From: Chitinophaga pinensis
Lineage (GTDB): Bacteria; Bacteroidota; Bacteroidia; UKL13-3
DNA length: 6,846 bases
NCBI GenBank assembly: GCA_945875195.1
Contig: CAMCJW010000160.1
Coordinates: 1-6,846, forward strand
Reading direction: 5' to 3'
In this document: in pieces, positions 1-6,335 of the stretch
Numbering within the stretch: position 1 is the stretch's first letter
How the letters are laid out: each line of letters opens with the position of its first letter
The notes under the pieces: model-generated
What the model saw: only the letters and a program-made list of their open reading frames with translations
What the model was told of the DNA's origin: nothing
The model's database searches: none
Position numbers and translations under genes: made by a program

Positions 1-1
1 T

Positions 2-613
2 ACTGCAGGAGGTTACAAAGAAATTATTATTGAAGTAAGTGGCGAAGATGTATATGGCATCTTAAAATATGAAAGTGGTGTTCACCGCGTGCAACGTGTG
101 CCAGAAACAGAAACAGCCGGAAGGGTTCATACTTCTGCAGCCACGGTGGTGGTTTTGCCAGAAGCAGAAGAAGTGGATGTATATTTAAACCCGGCAGATG
201 TAGATATGCAAACCTCTCGTTCTGGGGGTGCTGGTGGGCAGAATGTAAATAAGATTGAGAGTAAGGTTCAGCTTACCCACAGGCCGTCTGGTTTGGTGGT
301 AGTTTGTCAGATTGAAAGAACGCAAAATGGTAACCGCGAGCGTGCCATGCAAATGTTGCGTTCAAAGTTATATGAGATTGAATTAACCAAGCACAATGGA
401 GATATTGCCAGCCGCAGAAAAACCATGGTTTCTACTGGCGACCGTTCAGCAAAAATTAGAACTTACAATTACCCACAAAGCAGAGTAACCGACCATAGAA
501 TTGGTTATACAGCCTACAATTTACCGGATGTAATGAATGGCAATATTCAAACATTTATAGACCAACTTCAAGTAGCCGAAAACGCCGAGAAAATGAAAGA
601 AGGGGGGATTTAG
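2..613 (+). CDS. prfA: Peptide chain release factor 1 (RF1), 3' part
   Basis: This is the C-terminal 203 residues of class I release factor RF1, which recognises UAA and UAG on the ribosome and triggers release of the finished protein. The frame is open from base 2, so the start lies outside the window. The conserved GGYKEI, YGILKYESGVHRVQRVP and GRVHTSA segments come first. The catalytic GGQ tripeptide follows at bases 233-241 within SRSGGAGGQNVNK. The signature STGDRS..RTYNYPQSRVTDHR then marks RF1 rather than RF2. The PxT stop-codon recognition motif would lie upstream and is not visible, so the RF1 call rests on the C-terminal signature. The gene ends normally with KMKEGGI and a TAG stop. 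That stop is immediately followed by a repeat-like word and a palindromic element. Nothing looks broken in the visible part. Confidence 0.97.
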   Translation, partial: TAGGYKEIIIEVSGEDVYGILKYESGVHRVQRVPETETAGRVHTSAATVVVLPEAEEVDVYLNPADVDMQTSRSGGAGGQNVNKIESKVQLTHRPSGLVVVCQIERTQNGNRERAMQMLRSKLYEIELTKHNGDIASRRKTMVSTGDRSAKIRTYNYPQSRVTDHRIGYTAYNLPDVMNGNIQTFIDQLQVAENAEKMKEGGI

Positions 614-637
614 CCCTTCAACAAGCTCAGGATGACG
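614..637. repeat. Candidate dispersed intergenic repeat word
   Basis: The 24 bases directly after the prfA stop begin CCCTTCAACAAGCTCAGG and end ATGACG. From memory, very similar words (CCCTTCGACAAGCTCAGG followed by a GTGACR-like end) recur between genes in Bacteroidota and some other bacteria. The word has a short self-complementary pair, CCT with AGG, around AGCT. Only one copy is present here, so the repeat call rests on recognition and not on repetition within this window. Confidence 0.4.
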
Positions 638-643
638 ATTATT

Positions 644-808
644 AATAGCCCGGGTCCTTTAGGCGCGGGATCAAAAATCAATAATCAATATTTTTTAGGC
701 CTTGAGGCCTTTTCATTCTTAAAACAACTATGCAGGAAGAAAGACCTAAAGGCCTATTTGGGTTTTCGTTTTGCCTTGCAATCCTGGGCCTAAAGGACCC
801 AGGCTATT
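644..808. repeat. Nested imperfect inverted repeat, 165 bp (MITE- or REP-like)
   Basis: Two arms pair across this gap. The outer arms 644-671 and 781-808 match as reverse complements at 25 of 28 positions. The inner arms 696-713 and 739-756 match at 15 of 18, around a 25-base loop. The octamer CCTTTAGG or its complement occurs at 656-663, 745-752 and 789-796, and the variant CCTTGAGG at 700-707. Each outer arm can also fold alone, for example CCTGGGCC-TAAA-GGaCCCAGG at 783-803. No coding frame lies inside. It sits between two convergent genes, prfA and the minus-strand gene ending at 844. It could be a non-autonomous mobile palindrome, a REP-type element, or a bidirectional termination or mRNA-stabilising structure. 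No clear target-site duplication is visible. Confidence 0.6.
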
Positions 809-816
809 TGTTTTAT
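783..816 (+). terminator. Possible rightward rho-independent terminator
   Basis: CCTGGGCC, loop TAAA, then GGaCCCAGG (bulged A at 797) forms a GC-rich hairpin at 783-803. It is followed by the T-rich stretch CTATTTGTTTTA. It lies about 170 bases beyond the prfA stop and ahead of the convergent gene, where a terminator would be useful. The T tract is interrupted, and the hairpin is also one arm of the larger inverted repeat, so its role is uncertain. Confidence 0.35.
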
Positions 817-843
817 CATTCATTTACAAAAACAACCTTTTTT

Positions 844-1416
844 TTAAGAGCCTAACCGATGCGTCATCACATATTGCACTTCGGCGTAAAGCTGCATGGG
901 ATTGAATTTGCGCCAATTGAATTCATCGAGTTCGCCGCCAAAATTGAGGAAGTAATCTATGTTAGCCTTTTTGAATTCTTCTAAAACATGAGGTTGAAAA
1001 TTAAGGGCGGCAATCCATCCTTCTTCTTCCACATCTTGGAACCATTCTTCATAATAACTATCGTCGCTGCTATGAAAATTTAATACATTTTCGCCAATTA
1101 ATATGAATTTGAAAATGCCGTTTACATTCAATGGCTCAACAACTTCGCGTTTAAGAAACATCACATCATTGTGAATGGCGTCATTCCATTCTCCTAAAAG
1201 TTCAATTACTGCAAACCCTTTTTGGTAATCTGCAAACAAAATTTTAAGGTATAAAGTGGGCGAACCAAACTCATCCCATTGCGGATGTATGACATAATTA
1301 TAAATTTGATTGGTAAATTCAAATTCGCTGTATTCTCGCTCATAGAAGGGCGATACAGGATCCTGCTCGCTCTGATACATATCTCTCCAACGGTAAAAAG
1401 GCTCCAACTCTTGCAT
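844..1416 (-). CDS. Conserved-looking hypothetical protein, 190 aa
   Basis: I do not recognise a named domain. The protein is acidic and very rich in Tyr, Phe, Trp, Asp and Glu, has no signal peptide or membrane segment, and should be cytoplasmic. Distinctive stretches are FYRWRDMY (residues 7-14), SSDDSYYEEWFQDVEEEGWIAA (about 116-137), and NIDYFLNFGGELDEFNWR (about 152-169) leading to FNPMQLYAEV. It resembles, from memory only, unannotated proteins seen in other Bacteroidota. I chose ATG at 1416. The frame runs on to another ATG at 1536, but the extra 40 residues are basic, AT-rich-looking filler and would overlap the promoter of the divergent transporter gene at 1487-1516. It is convergent with prfA and divergent from the SulP operon. 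I found no good promoter for it and no strong ribosome binding site. Confidence 0.75.
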   Translation of the reverse strand: MQELEPFYRWRDMYQSEQDPVSPFYEREYSEFEFTNQIYNYVIHPQWDEFGSPTLYLKILFADYQKGFAVIELLGEWNDAIHNDVMFLKREVVEPLNVNGIFKFILIGENVLNFHSSDDSYYEEWFQDVEEEGWIAALNFQPHVLEEFKKANIDYFLNFGGELDEFNWRKFNPMQLYAEVQYVMTHRLGS

Positions 1417-1486
1417 GGTCAAATTTTTATAAAAAAGATGAGAATAGCAACTGTAAATTGATATTAATGTTATTTTAAAAAACAAT

Positions 1487-1516
1487 TTTGCTAAGGATTT
1501 TTTAAAACTACTTTTG
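1487..1516 (+). promoter_or_regulatory. Bacteroidota-type promoter of the SulP operon
   Basis: TTTG at 1487-1490, an 18-base spacer, and TACTTTTG at 1509-1516 match the Bacteroidota primary sigma-factor consensus (TTG near -33 and TAnnTTTG near -7). The -7 element matches at every specified base. Transcription would start around 1520, giving a leader of roughly 45 bases before the ATG at 1567. No operator or riboswitch-like fold is obvious in that leader. Confidence 0.6.
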
Positions 1517-1566
1517 TTACAATCAAAAACAAGCATTTCTATTTCAGTTACAGAAGAAAAATATAC

Positions 1567-3132
1567 ATGGATATTACAAAAATAAAGAGCGATTTACCCG
1601 CAAGTTTAGTGGTTTTTTTGGTAGCGTTGCCACTGTGTTTGGGAGTTGCCTTAGCAAGCGGCGCGCCTTTACTTTCCGGAATTTTAGCAGGTATTATTGG
1701 CGGAATTGTTGTTGGTTTCATAAGTGATTCACATTCTAGCGTAAGCGGACCCGCTGCTGGGTTAGCAGCAGTTGTTTTTTCTGCCATCACACAACTGGGT
1801 AACTATGAAACTTTTTTATTGGCAGTGGTTATTGCTGGAGGAATTCAACTGATAGCAGGAATTACAAAAATGGGGTTTATTGCCAACTTTATCCCTTCCA
1901 ATGTTATCAAGGGCCTGCTAGCAGCAATTGGCATTATTCTTATTTTAAAACAAATCCAACATGCAGTAGGATACGATAAAGACAAGGAAAATGATTTTTC
2001 GTTTTTCAAATTTGATGGTGACAACACTTTTTCGGAGTTGATTAATATGCTCAATAGTTTTTCTTATGGGGCTGTTCTAATTTCAGTAGTATCATTATTG
2101 GTGTTAGTGTATTGGGATAAAACACCTATGAAACAATTTAAATTTTTTCCTGCATCCCTATTTGTTGTTATTCTTGGGGTAGCAATGAACTATTTATTCA
2201 ATCAATTTATACCTAAATTAGCAATAGGTTCAAACCACATGGTGAGTATCCCAAAATTTGAAGGAATTAGCTCTTTGGTTACTATGCCAAGCTTTAAAAG
2301 CATTGTAAATCCTCAAGTTTGGATAGTAGCATTTACCATTGCCATTGTGGCGTCTATAGAAACTTTACTCAATTTAGAAGCCATAGAAAATGTAGATCCA
2401 CATAAACGTCAAGCCTCACCCAATAAGGAGTTGGTAGCACAAGGAATAGGGAATTTGTTATCTGGATTGATTGGTGGAATACCAATTACTTCTGTTATTG
2501 TTAGGAGTTCGGTGAACTTAAATGCAGGTGCAGAAACCAAACTATCGGCCATACTTCATGGCTTATTTTTATTAATTAGTGTTTTGGTATTAAGTCCAAT
2601 TATCAACCTAATCCCATTGGCATCTTTGGCAACAATTTTATTGGTAACTGGCTATAAATTAGCAAAAATTTCCTTGTTTAAAGAAATGTATAAAAACGGT
2701 TTGAACCAATTTATCCCGTTCATCGCAACCATTGTAGCTATTGTGTTTACCGACTTATTAATTGGGGTGTTAGTAGGTTCATTCATTAGTATCTTCTATA
2801 TCCTAAAAAGTAATTTCAAAAATGCTTATCATTTTCAAAAAGACAGCTACCATACGGGAGAAGTTATAACCATTACCTTATCTGAAGAGGTTTCTTTTTT
2901 AAATAAAGGAAGCATCAAGGAAATGTTATTTAAAGAAATTCCACCAAATTCTCAGGTTATTTTAGATGGATCAAAATCAACCTATATAGACTTTGATGTT
3001 CTGGAAATAATAAGTGACTTTTTAACCATTCATGCGATTGAAAAAAACATTTCCATTCAAGCAATTGGAATCAAATCTCACTACGAAAAAGAAGTAAGGG
3101 GCCATGTGGAAAGTGAAAAAATAAAGTCATAA
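1567..3132 (+). CDS. SulP-family anion transporter with C-terminal STAS domain
   Basis: This is an inner-membrane anion permease of the SulP (SLC26) family. The UraA-like membrane core spans about residues 8-415. It shows the conserved GGIVVGF..D....VSGPAAGL segment (about 45-66) and the PNKELVAQGIGN...GLIGGIPITSVIVRSSVN...GAETKLSAILHG block (about 285-332). A short cytoplasmic STAS domain follows at about 430-502 (FLNKGSI, VILDGSKSTYIDFDVLEII). At 521 aa it is slightly short for the family because the STAS tail is brief, but it is intact. The substrate cannot be read from sequence. Sulfate is the classic one, but the next gene, a paralogue fused to carbonic anhydrase, favours bicarbonate. 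It is the first gene behind the promoter at 1487-1516, and 49 bases with no terminator separate it from the next gene, so the two are probably co-transcribed. The ATG at 1567 begins the expected N-terminus MDITKIKSDLPAS; no clear Shine-Dalgarno sequence is present. Confidence 0.93.
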   Translation: MDITKIKSDLPASLVVFLVALPLCLGVALASGAPLLSGILAGIIGGIVVGFISDSHSSVSGPAAGLAAVVFSAITQLGNYETFLLAVVIAGGIQLIAGITKMGFIANFIPSNVIKGLLAAIGIILILKQIQHAVGYDKDKENDFSFFKFDGDNTFSELINMLNSFSYGAVLISVVSLLVLVYWDKTPMKQFKFFPASLFVVILGVAMNYLFNQFIPKLAIGSNHMVSIPKFEGISSLVTMPSFKSIVNPQVWIVAFTIAIVASIETLLNLEAIENVDPHKRQASPNKELVAQGIGNLLSGLIGGIPITSVIVRSSVNLNAGAETKLSAILHGLFLLISVLVLSPIINLIPLASLATILLVTGYKLAKISLFKEMYKNGLNQFIPFIATIVAIVFTDLLIGVLVGSFISIFYILKSNFKNAYHFQKDSYHTGEVITITLSEEVSFLNKGSIKEMLFKEIPPNSQVILDGSKSTYIDFDVLEIISDFLTIHAIEKNISIQAIGIKSHYEKEVRGHVESEKIKS

Positions 3133-3181
3133 ATAAAGTAAGCCCTATCCGTAAGTTACTAATTTATCTTAAATTGCAGCT

Positions 3182-5407
3182 ATGAGCTATTTTACTTTAC
3201 CACTTGTAAAGCATTTAAAAACTGATTTTCTAGCATCCTTTTCATTGGTGATAGTAGCCATTCCACTTTGTTTAGGAATTGCTCATGCCTCTGGCGCTCC
3301 TATGATTGCTGGATTAATAGCTGGTATTATTGGAGGTATTGTAGTGGGGTTTTTAAGCGAATCAAACTTAAGTGTTAGTGGCCCTGCAGCGGGTTTAACT
3401 ACCATCTGTTTAGCCTCCATATTAGAGTTAGGTAGCTACCAAGGTTTGGTAACAGCAGTTCTCTTAGCTGGCATTTTGCAGGTTGCTTTTGGACTTTTAA
3501 ATCTAGGTTTTTTTAGCAATTATATCCCAAATGCAGTCATAAAAGGTATGTTATCTGCTATCGGGCTCATGCTCATTCTTAAACAATTTCCCCACCTAGT
3601 TGGCTATGATTCGGAAGAAATGGGGGCGGAAGATTTTAGCATTGACCAAGAAGAAATTGTAGGTGCAGTTCCTCAAATTTCACCAGAACACGAAAATACC
3701 TTTAGTCATTTATTACACACCTTCAATTTTCTGAATTACTCGGTTCTTTTGGTAGGTTTAATTAGCCTTTTAGTGTTGGTATTTTGGGACAAAAAATTTG
3801 GAGAAAAGTTTAAATTCATTCCAAGCTATTTGATTGCAGTTGTAATTGGAACTATTTTTTCGATTGTGTTAAATGCACTGTTTTCTTCCAATCAATTGGA
3901 TTCAAGCCATTTTGTAAAAATACCCAATTTGTCTGACCCAAGCTCCCATGAAAATTTAATTATTTTTCCAAGTCTTACGTTTTTGAGCCAATTGTCGTTT
4001 TATAAAATTGCTTTTACAATTGCAATTGTAGCCTCATTAGAGAGCCTGCTTTCTATAGAAGCCATAGAAAAACTCGACCCAAAGATGCAAAAGGTAAATG
4101 CCAACAAGGAGCTCATTGCTCAAGGAGCAGGAAACATTATCAGTGCAAGCATTGGTGGGTTGCCTATCACTTCGGTAATTGTTAGGGGTTCGGTTAATAT
4201 TTCTGCGGGTGCTCAAACTAAATTATCAGCAATCTTGCATGGCTTTTTCATTTTTATTTCAATGGTATTTTTGGTTCAGGTCATCAACCAAATTCCTCTA
4301 GCATCTTTAGCGGCTGTTTTGTGTTACACAGGATTTAAATTGATACATCCAGAAAACTTTAAAGAGCAATACAAGCGCGGTTGGTACCAATTTATCCCAT
4401 TTTTGGTAACCATTGTTGCAATTGTAATGAGCGATTTATTAATTGGGGTTCTTATAGGTATGGCCATATCTTTTATTTTTATTGTGAGAGAGAATTTCCA
4501 ATCACCTGTAATCAAAGTGGAAGATGCTGGGTTAATAACCAAGTTAACTTTTGGGAATAATGTAAGTTTTTTACACAAGTTCCAAATTGTTAAAATCTTA
4601 GAAGGCATTGTACCTGGCAGGCTTGTTGAGATAGATGGGTCTAAATCTGAATTTATTGACAACGATATCATTCAAGTTTTAAAAGAATTCAAAATTAGGT
4701 GTAAAGAAAAAAACATAGAACTATTAATTGGAGGAATAGTCGGAATGGAAACAAAAGATGAAATAAAGACGCAAATTGATGAATCGTACAAAAAGCTATT
4801 TGTCAATAACAAAAATTGGGTCGACAAAAAACTAGAAATGGACCCAGAATATTTTAAAAAGCTTCTTGCAGGGCAATCTCCAGAATATCTATTTATAGGT
4901 TGTAGCGACAGTAGAGTGCCAGCCAATGAGATAACAGGAACCGATCCTGGGGAGATGTTTGTGCACAGAAACATTGCTAATTTAGTGGTAAACTCTGATA
5001 TAAATATGTTAGCTGTGTTACAATATTCTGTAGAAGTGCTCAATGTAAAGCATGTTATAGTTTGCGGGCATTATGGCTGTGGTGGCGTAAAAGCTGCACT
5101 AGAAAGCCACCAATTAGGATTAATAGATAAGTGGTTAAGGAATATTAAAGACGTTTATAGGATGCATGAGGAGGAATTAGATTTGATAACCGACCCTGAA
5201 AAGAAAGTGAGAAGAATGGTAGAACTCAATGTGCAAGAACAAGTATTTAATTTAATGAAAACCTCTTATGTACAAAAAAATAGAGCGTTATTTGGTTTTC
5301 CGCAGGTGCATGGCTGGGTGTACGATTTGGCTGATGGCTATATCAAAGATTTAGATATTGATGTTGACAAAGAATTAAGCGAACATGATATTTACCGCTT
5401 AAAGTAA
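3182..5407 (+). CDS. SulP anion transporter fused to beta-carbonic anhydrase
   Basis: Three parts occur in order: a SulP membrane core (about residues 13-436), a STAS-like domain (about 445-520), and a full-length beta-class carbonic anhydrase (about 530-741). The anhydrase has the expected zinc ligands Cys574, His630 and Cys633 in IGCSDSRVPANE and CGHYGCGG, plus the Asp576-Arg578 dyad, so it should interconvert CO2 and bicarbonate. Its last segment, HGWVYDLADGYIKDLDIDV, is like E. coli Can and complete. The membrane core carries VSGPAAGL (65-72) and the NANKELIAQGAGN...SVIVRGSVN block (306-339). STAS and anhydrase should both be cytoplasmic. SulP-anhydrase fusions are known and are proposed to carry bicarbonate; transport direction cannot be told from sequence. 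Compared with the preceding paralogue, the loop after the conserved GYD is 13 residues longer and acidic (144-171). Base 4901 starts the codon of the first zinc ligand, and no frameshift interrupts the domain junction. Confidence 0.95.
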   Translation: MSYFTLPLVKHLKTDFLASFSLVIVAIPLCLGIAHASGAPMIAGLIAGIIGGIVVGFLSESNLSVSGPAAGLTTICLASILELGSYQGLVTAVLLAGILQVAFGLLNLGFFSNYIPNAVIKGMLSAIGLMLILKQFPHLVGYDSEEMGAEDFSIDQEEIVGAVPQISPEHENTFSHLLHTFNFLNYSVLLVGLISLLVLVFWDKKFGEKFKFIPSYLIAVVIGTIFSIVLNALFSSNQLDSSHFVKIPNLSDPSSHENLIIFPSLTFLSQLSFYKIAFTIAIVASLESLLSIEAIEKLDPKMQKVNANKELIAQGAGNIISASIGGLPITSVIVRGSVNISAGAQTKLSAILHGFFIFISMVFLVQVINQIPLASLAAVLCYTGFKLIHPENFKEQYKRGWYQFIPFLVTIVAIVMSDLLIGVLIGMAISFIFIVRENFQSPVIKVEDAGLITKLTFGNNVSFLHKFQIVKILEGIVPGRLVEIDGSKSEFIDNDIIQVLKEFKIRCKEKNIELLIGGIVGMETKDEIKTQIDESYKKLFVNNKNWVDKKLEMDPEYFKKLLAGQSPEYLFIGCSDSRVPANEITGTDPGEMFVHRNIANLVVNSDINMLAVLQYSVEVLNVKHVIVCGHYGCGGVKAALESHQLGLIDKWLRNIKDVYRMHEEELDLITDPEKKVRRMVELNVQEQVFNLMKTSYVQKNRALFGFPQVHGWVYDLADGYIKDLDIDVDKELSEHDIYRLK

Positions 5408-5444
5408 TTTTATAATTATTTTATCAAAACATTATAAATTTCTA

Positions 5445-5474
5445 TTGGTTTTTAAGAAAGAAAACAGAACTTTG
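5445..5474 (+). promoter_or_regulatory. Possible promoter for apaG
   Basis: TTG at 5445-5447, a 19-base spacer and GAACTTTG at 5467-5474 fit the Bacteroidota promoter layout with one mismatch in the TAnnTTTG element. The -7 element ends only three bases before the apaG ATG, so transcription from it would give a leaderless or nearly leaderless message. The region is AT-rich and a chance match is quite possible; apaG could equally be read from the upstream SulP operon. Confidence 0.3.
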
Positions 5475-5477
5475 ATT

Positions 5478-5864
5478 ATGCAAATAGCAATTACCAATGA
5501 TGTAAAAATTGTGGTTGAAACCGCTTACCAAAGTGAGAGACCCACGACAAGCGAGGGCAAATATGCCTTTGCTTACCGCATCAGTATTGTGAATCAAGGG
5601 GAGCATACCATTAAATTGTTGAGAAGGCATTGGCATATTGTAGATAGCTTAGATGGCAAATCGGAAGTAGAAGGCGAAGGTGTTGTTGGCGTTCAGCCCT
5701 TGCTTGAGCCAGGCGAAAAGCACCAATATGTTTCTGGTTGTATTTTAGGATCAACCATGGGGAAAATGTATGGAACCTATTTGATGGAGCGCCAATTTGA
5801 TGGCAAATTATTTGAGGTGCAAATTCCAGAATTTGTGCTCACCGTGCCTTTTATGGACAATTAA
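5478..5864 (+). CDS. apaG: ApaG domain protein
   Basis: This is a 128-residue protein made of a single ApaG (DUF525) domain, an immunoglobulin-like beta sandwich found alone in bacteria and at the end of some eukaryotic F-box proteins. The bacterial protein has been linked genetically to cobalt and magnesium efflux, but its biochemical role is not settled. Family features are YAFAYRISIVNQGE (29-42), the RRHWHIVDSLDG segment (49-60), the glycine motif GEGVVG (66-71), QPLLEPGE, YVSGC and the ending IPEFVLTVP. Length is normal for the family. I chose the ATG at 5478; an in-frame TTG at 5445 would add 11 residues that do not resemble the family. It lies 70 bases downstream of the SulP-anhydrase gene with no terminator hairpin between. 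Its stop overlaps the stop of the convergent gene in the palindrome TTAA at 5861-5864. Confidence 0.95.
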   Translation: MQIAITNDVKIVVETAYQSERPTTSEGKYAFAYRISIVNQGEHTIKLLRRHWHIVDSLDGKSEVEGEGVVGVQPLLEPGEKHQYVSGCILGSTMGKMYGTYLMERQFDGKLFEVQIPEFVLTVPFMDN

Positions 5865-6262
5865 TTTTTGCAGTTACAACCTTTGTAAATAATTTCTTCC
5901 CCTTTGGCATTCATTCCCTTCACTTTTTTGTGCTTTTCATTGTAGTTAATGCTCCAAACAAAGTTGCCGTTTTTCCATTTCTCTTTCGCAGTAATACTAC
6001 CTGTTTCGGCATAATAAATCCAGTTTCCTGCTTTTTTTTCATCTTGGTAAGCCCCTTTAACTTTGAACTTTCCATTGGGGTATTTTTCCTCAAATTTTTT
6101 GCGCGTTTGGGCGTTTGTGTTCAAACCTAAAAATAGCAAGAACAGTAGACTGATGCCTCGCAAAAATTGATTAAAAATCGTTCTAAAAATAACGCATTTA
6201 ACCACACACTCTAATTTGGATTTTGCACCTTGCCCAAAAATTAATACAACATTATTCTTCAT
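5861..6262 (-). CDS. Small secreted MORN/YwqK-like repeat protein
   Basis: A hydrophobic stretch, RGISLLFLLFLGLNTNA (residues 35-51), followed by QT reads as a signal peptide with cleavage after NA, so the mature protein of about 82 residues is exported. The mature part holds MORN-variant-like units: YPNGKFKVKGAYQDEKKAGNW (61-81), then IYYAETGSITAKEKWKNGNFVW. This is the pattern annotated as YwqK-type or MORN_2. It ends with a cysteine pair, GCNCKN. Function is unknown; such repeats occur in surface and toxin-associated proteins of Bacteroidota, but nothing here shows a toxin partner. The start is uncertain. ATG at 6262 leaves a long 34-residue stretch before the hydrophobic core, whereas GTG at 6205 or TTG at 6163 would give more ordinary signal peptides. 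Its stop overlaps the apaG stop. Confidence 0.7.
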   Translation of the reverse strand: MKNNVVLIFGQGAKSKLECVVKCVIFRTIFNQFLRGISLLFLLFLGLNTNAQTRKKFEEKYPNGKFKVKGAYQDEKKAGNWIYYAETGSITAKEKWKNGNFVWSINYNEKHKKVKGMNAKGEEIIYKGCNCKN

Positions 6263-6335
6263 CTAATTAAAGACTTCCTTATGCAACATACTCGGATAAC
6301 TTGATTAATAAAAATAATTATGAAAAAAACAATAA

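Noticed and set aside
1417..1536. 40-residue N-terminal extension of the minus-strand 190-aa protein, possibly a membrane anchor
   Set aside because: It translates AT-rich intergenic DNA, crosses the SulP promoter, and differs in composition from the rest of the protein.
3133..3181. Possible separate promoter or terminator between the two SulP genes
   Set aside because: No TAnnTTTG element and no GC-rich hairpin are present; co-transcription is the simpler reading.
4672..5043. Long minus-strand open frame opposite the STAS and carbonic anhydrase region
   Set aside because: It is antisense to a strongly conserved coding region and its translation shows no domain; it is a shadow of the real frame.
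6235..6242. AAnnTTTG-like promoter -7 element on the minus strand inside the MORN-like gene
   Set aside because: It has one mismatch and no TTG at the proper distance upstream, so it is not enough to fix the gene start.
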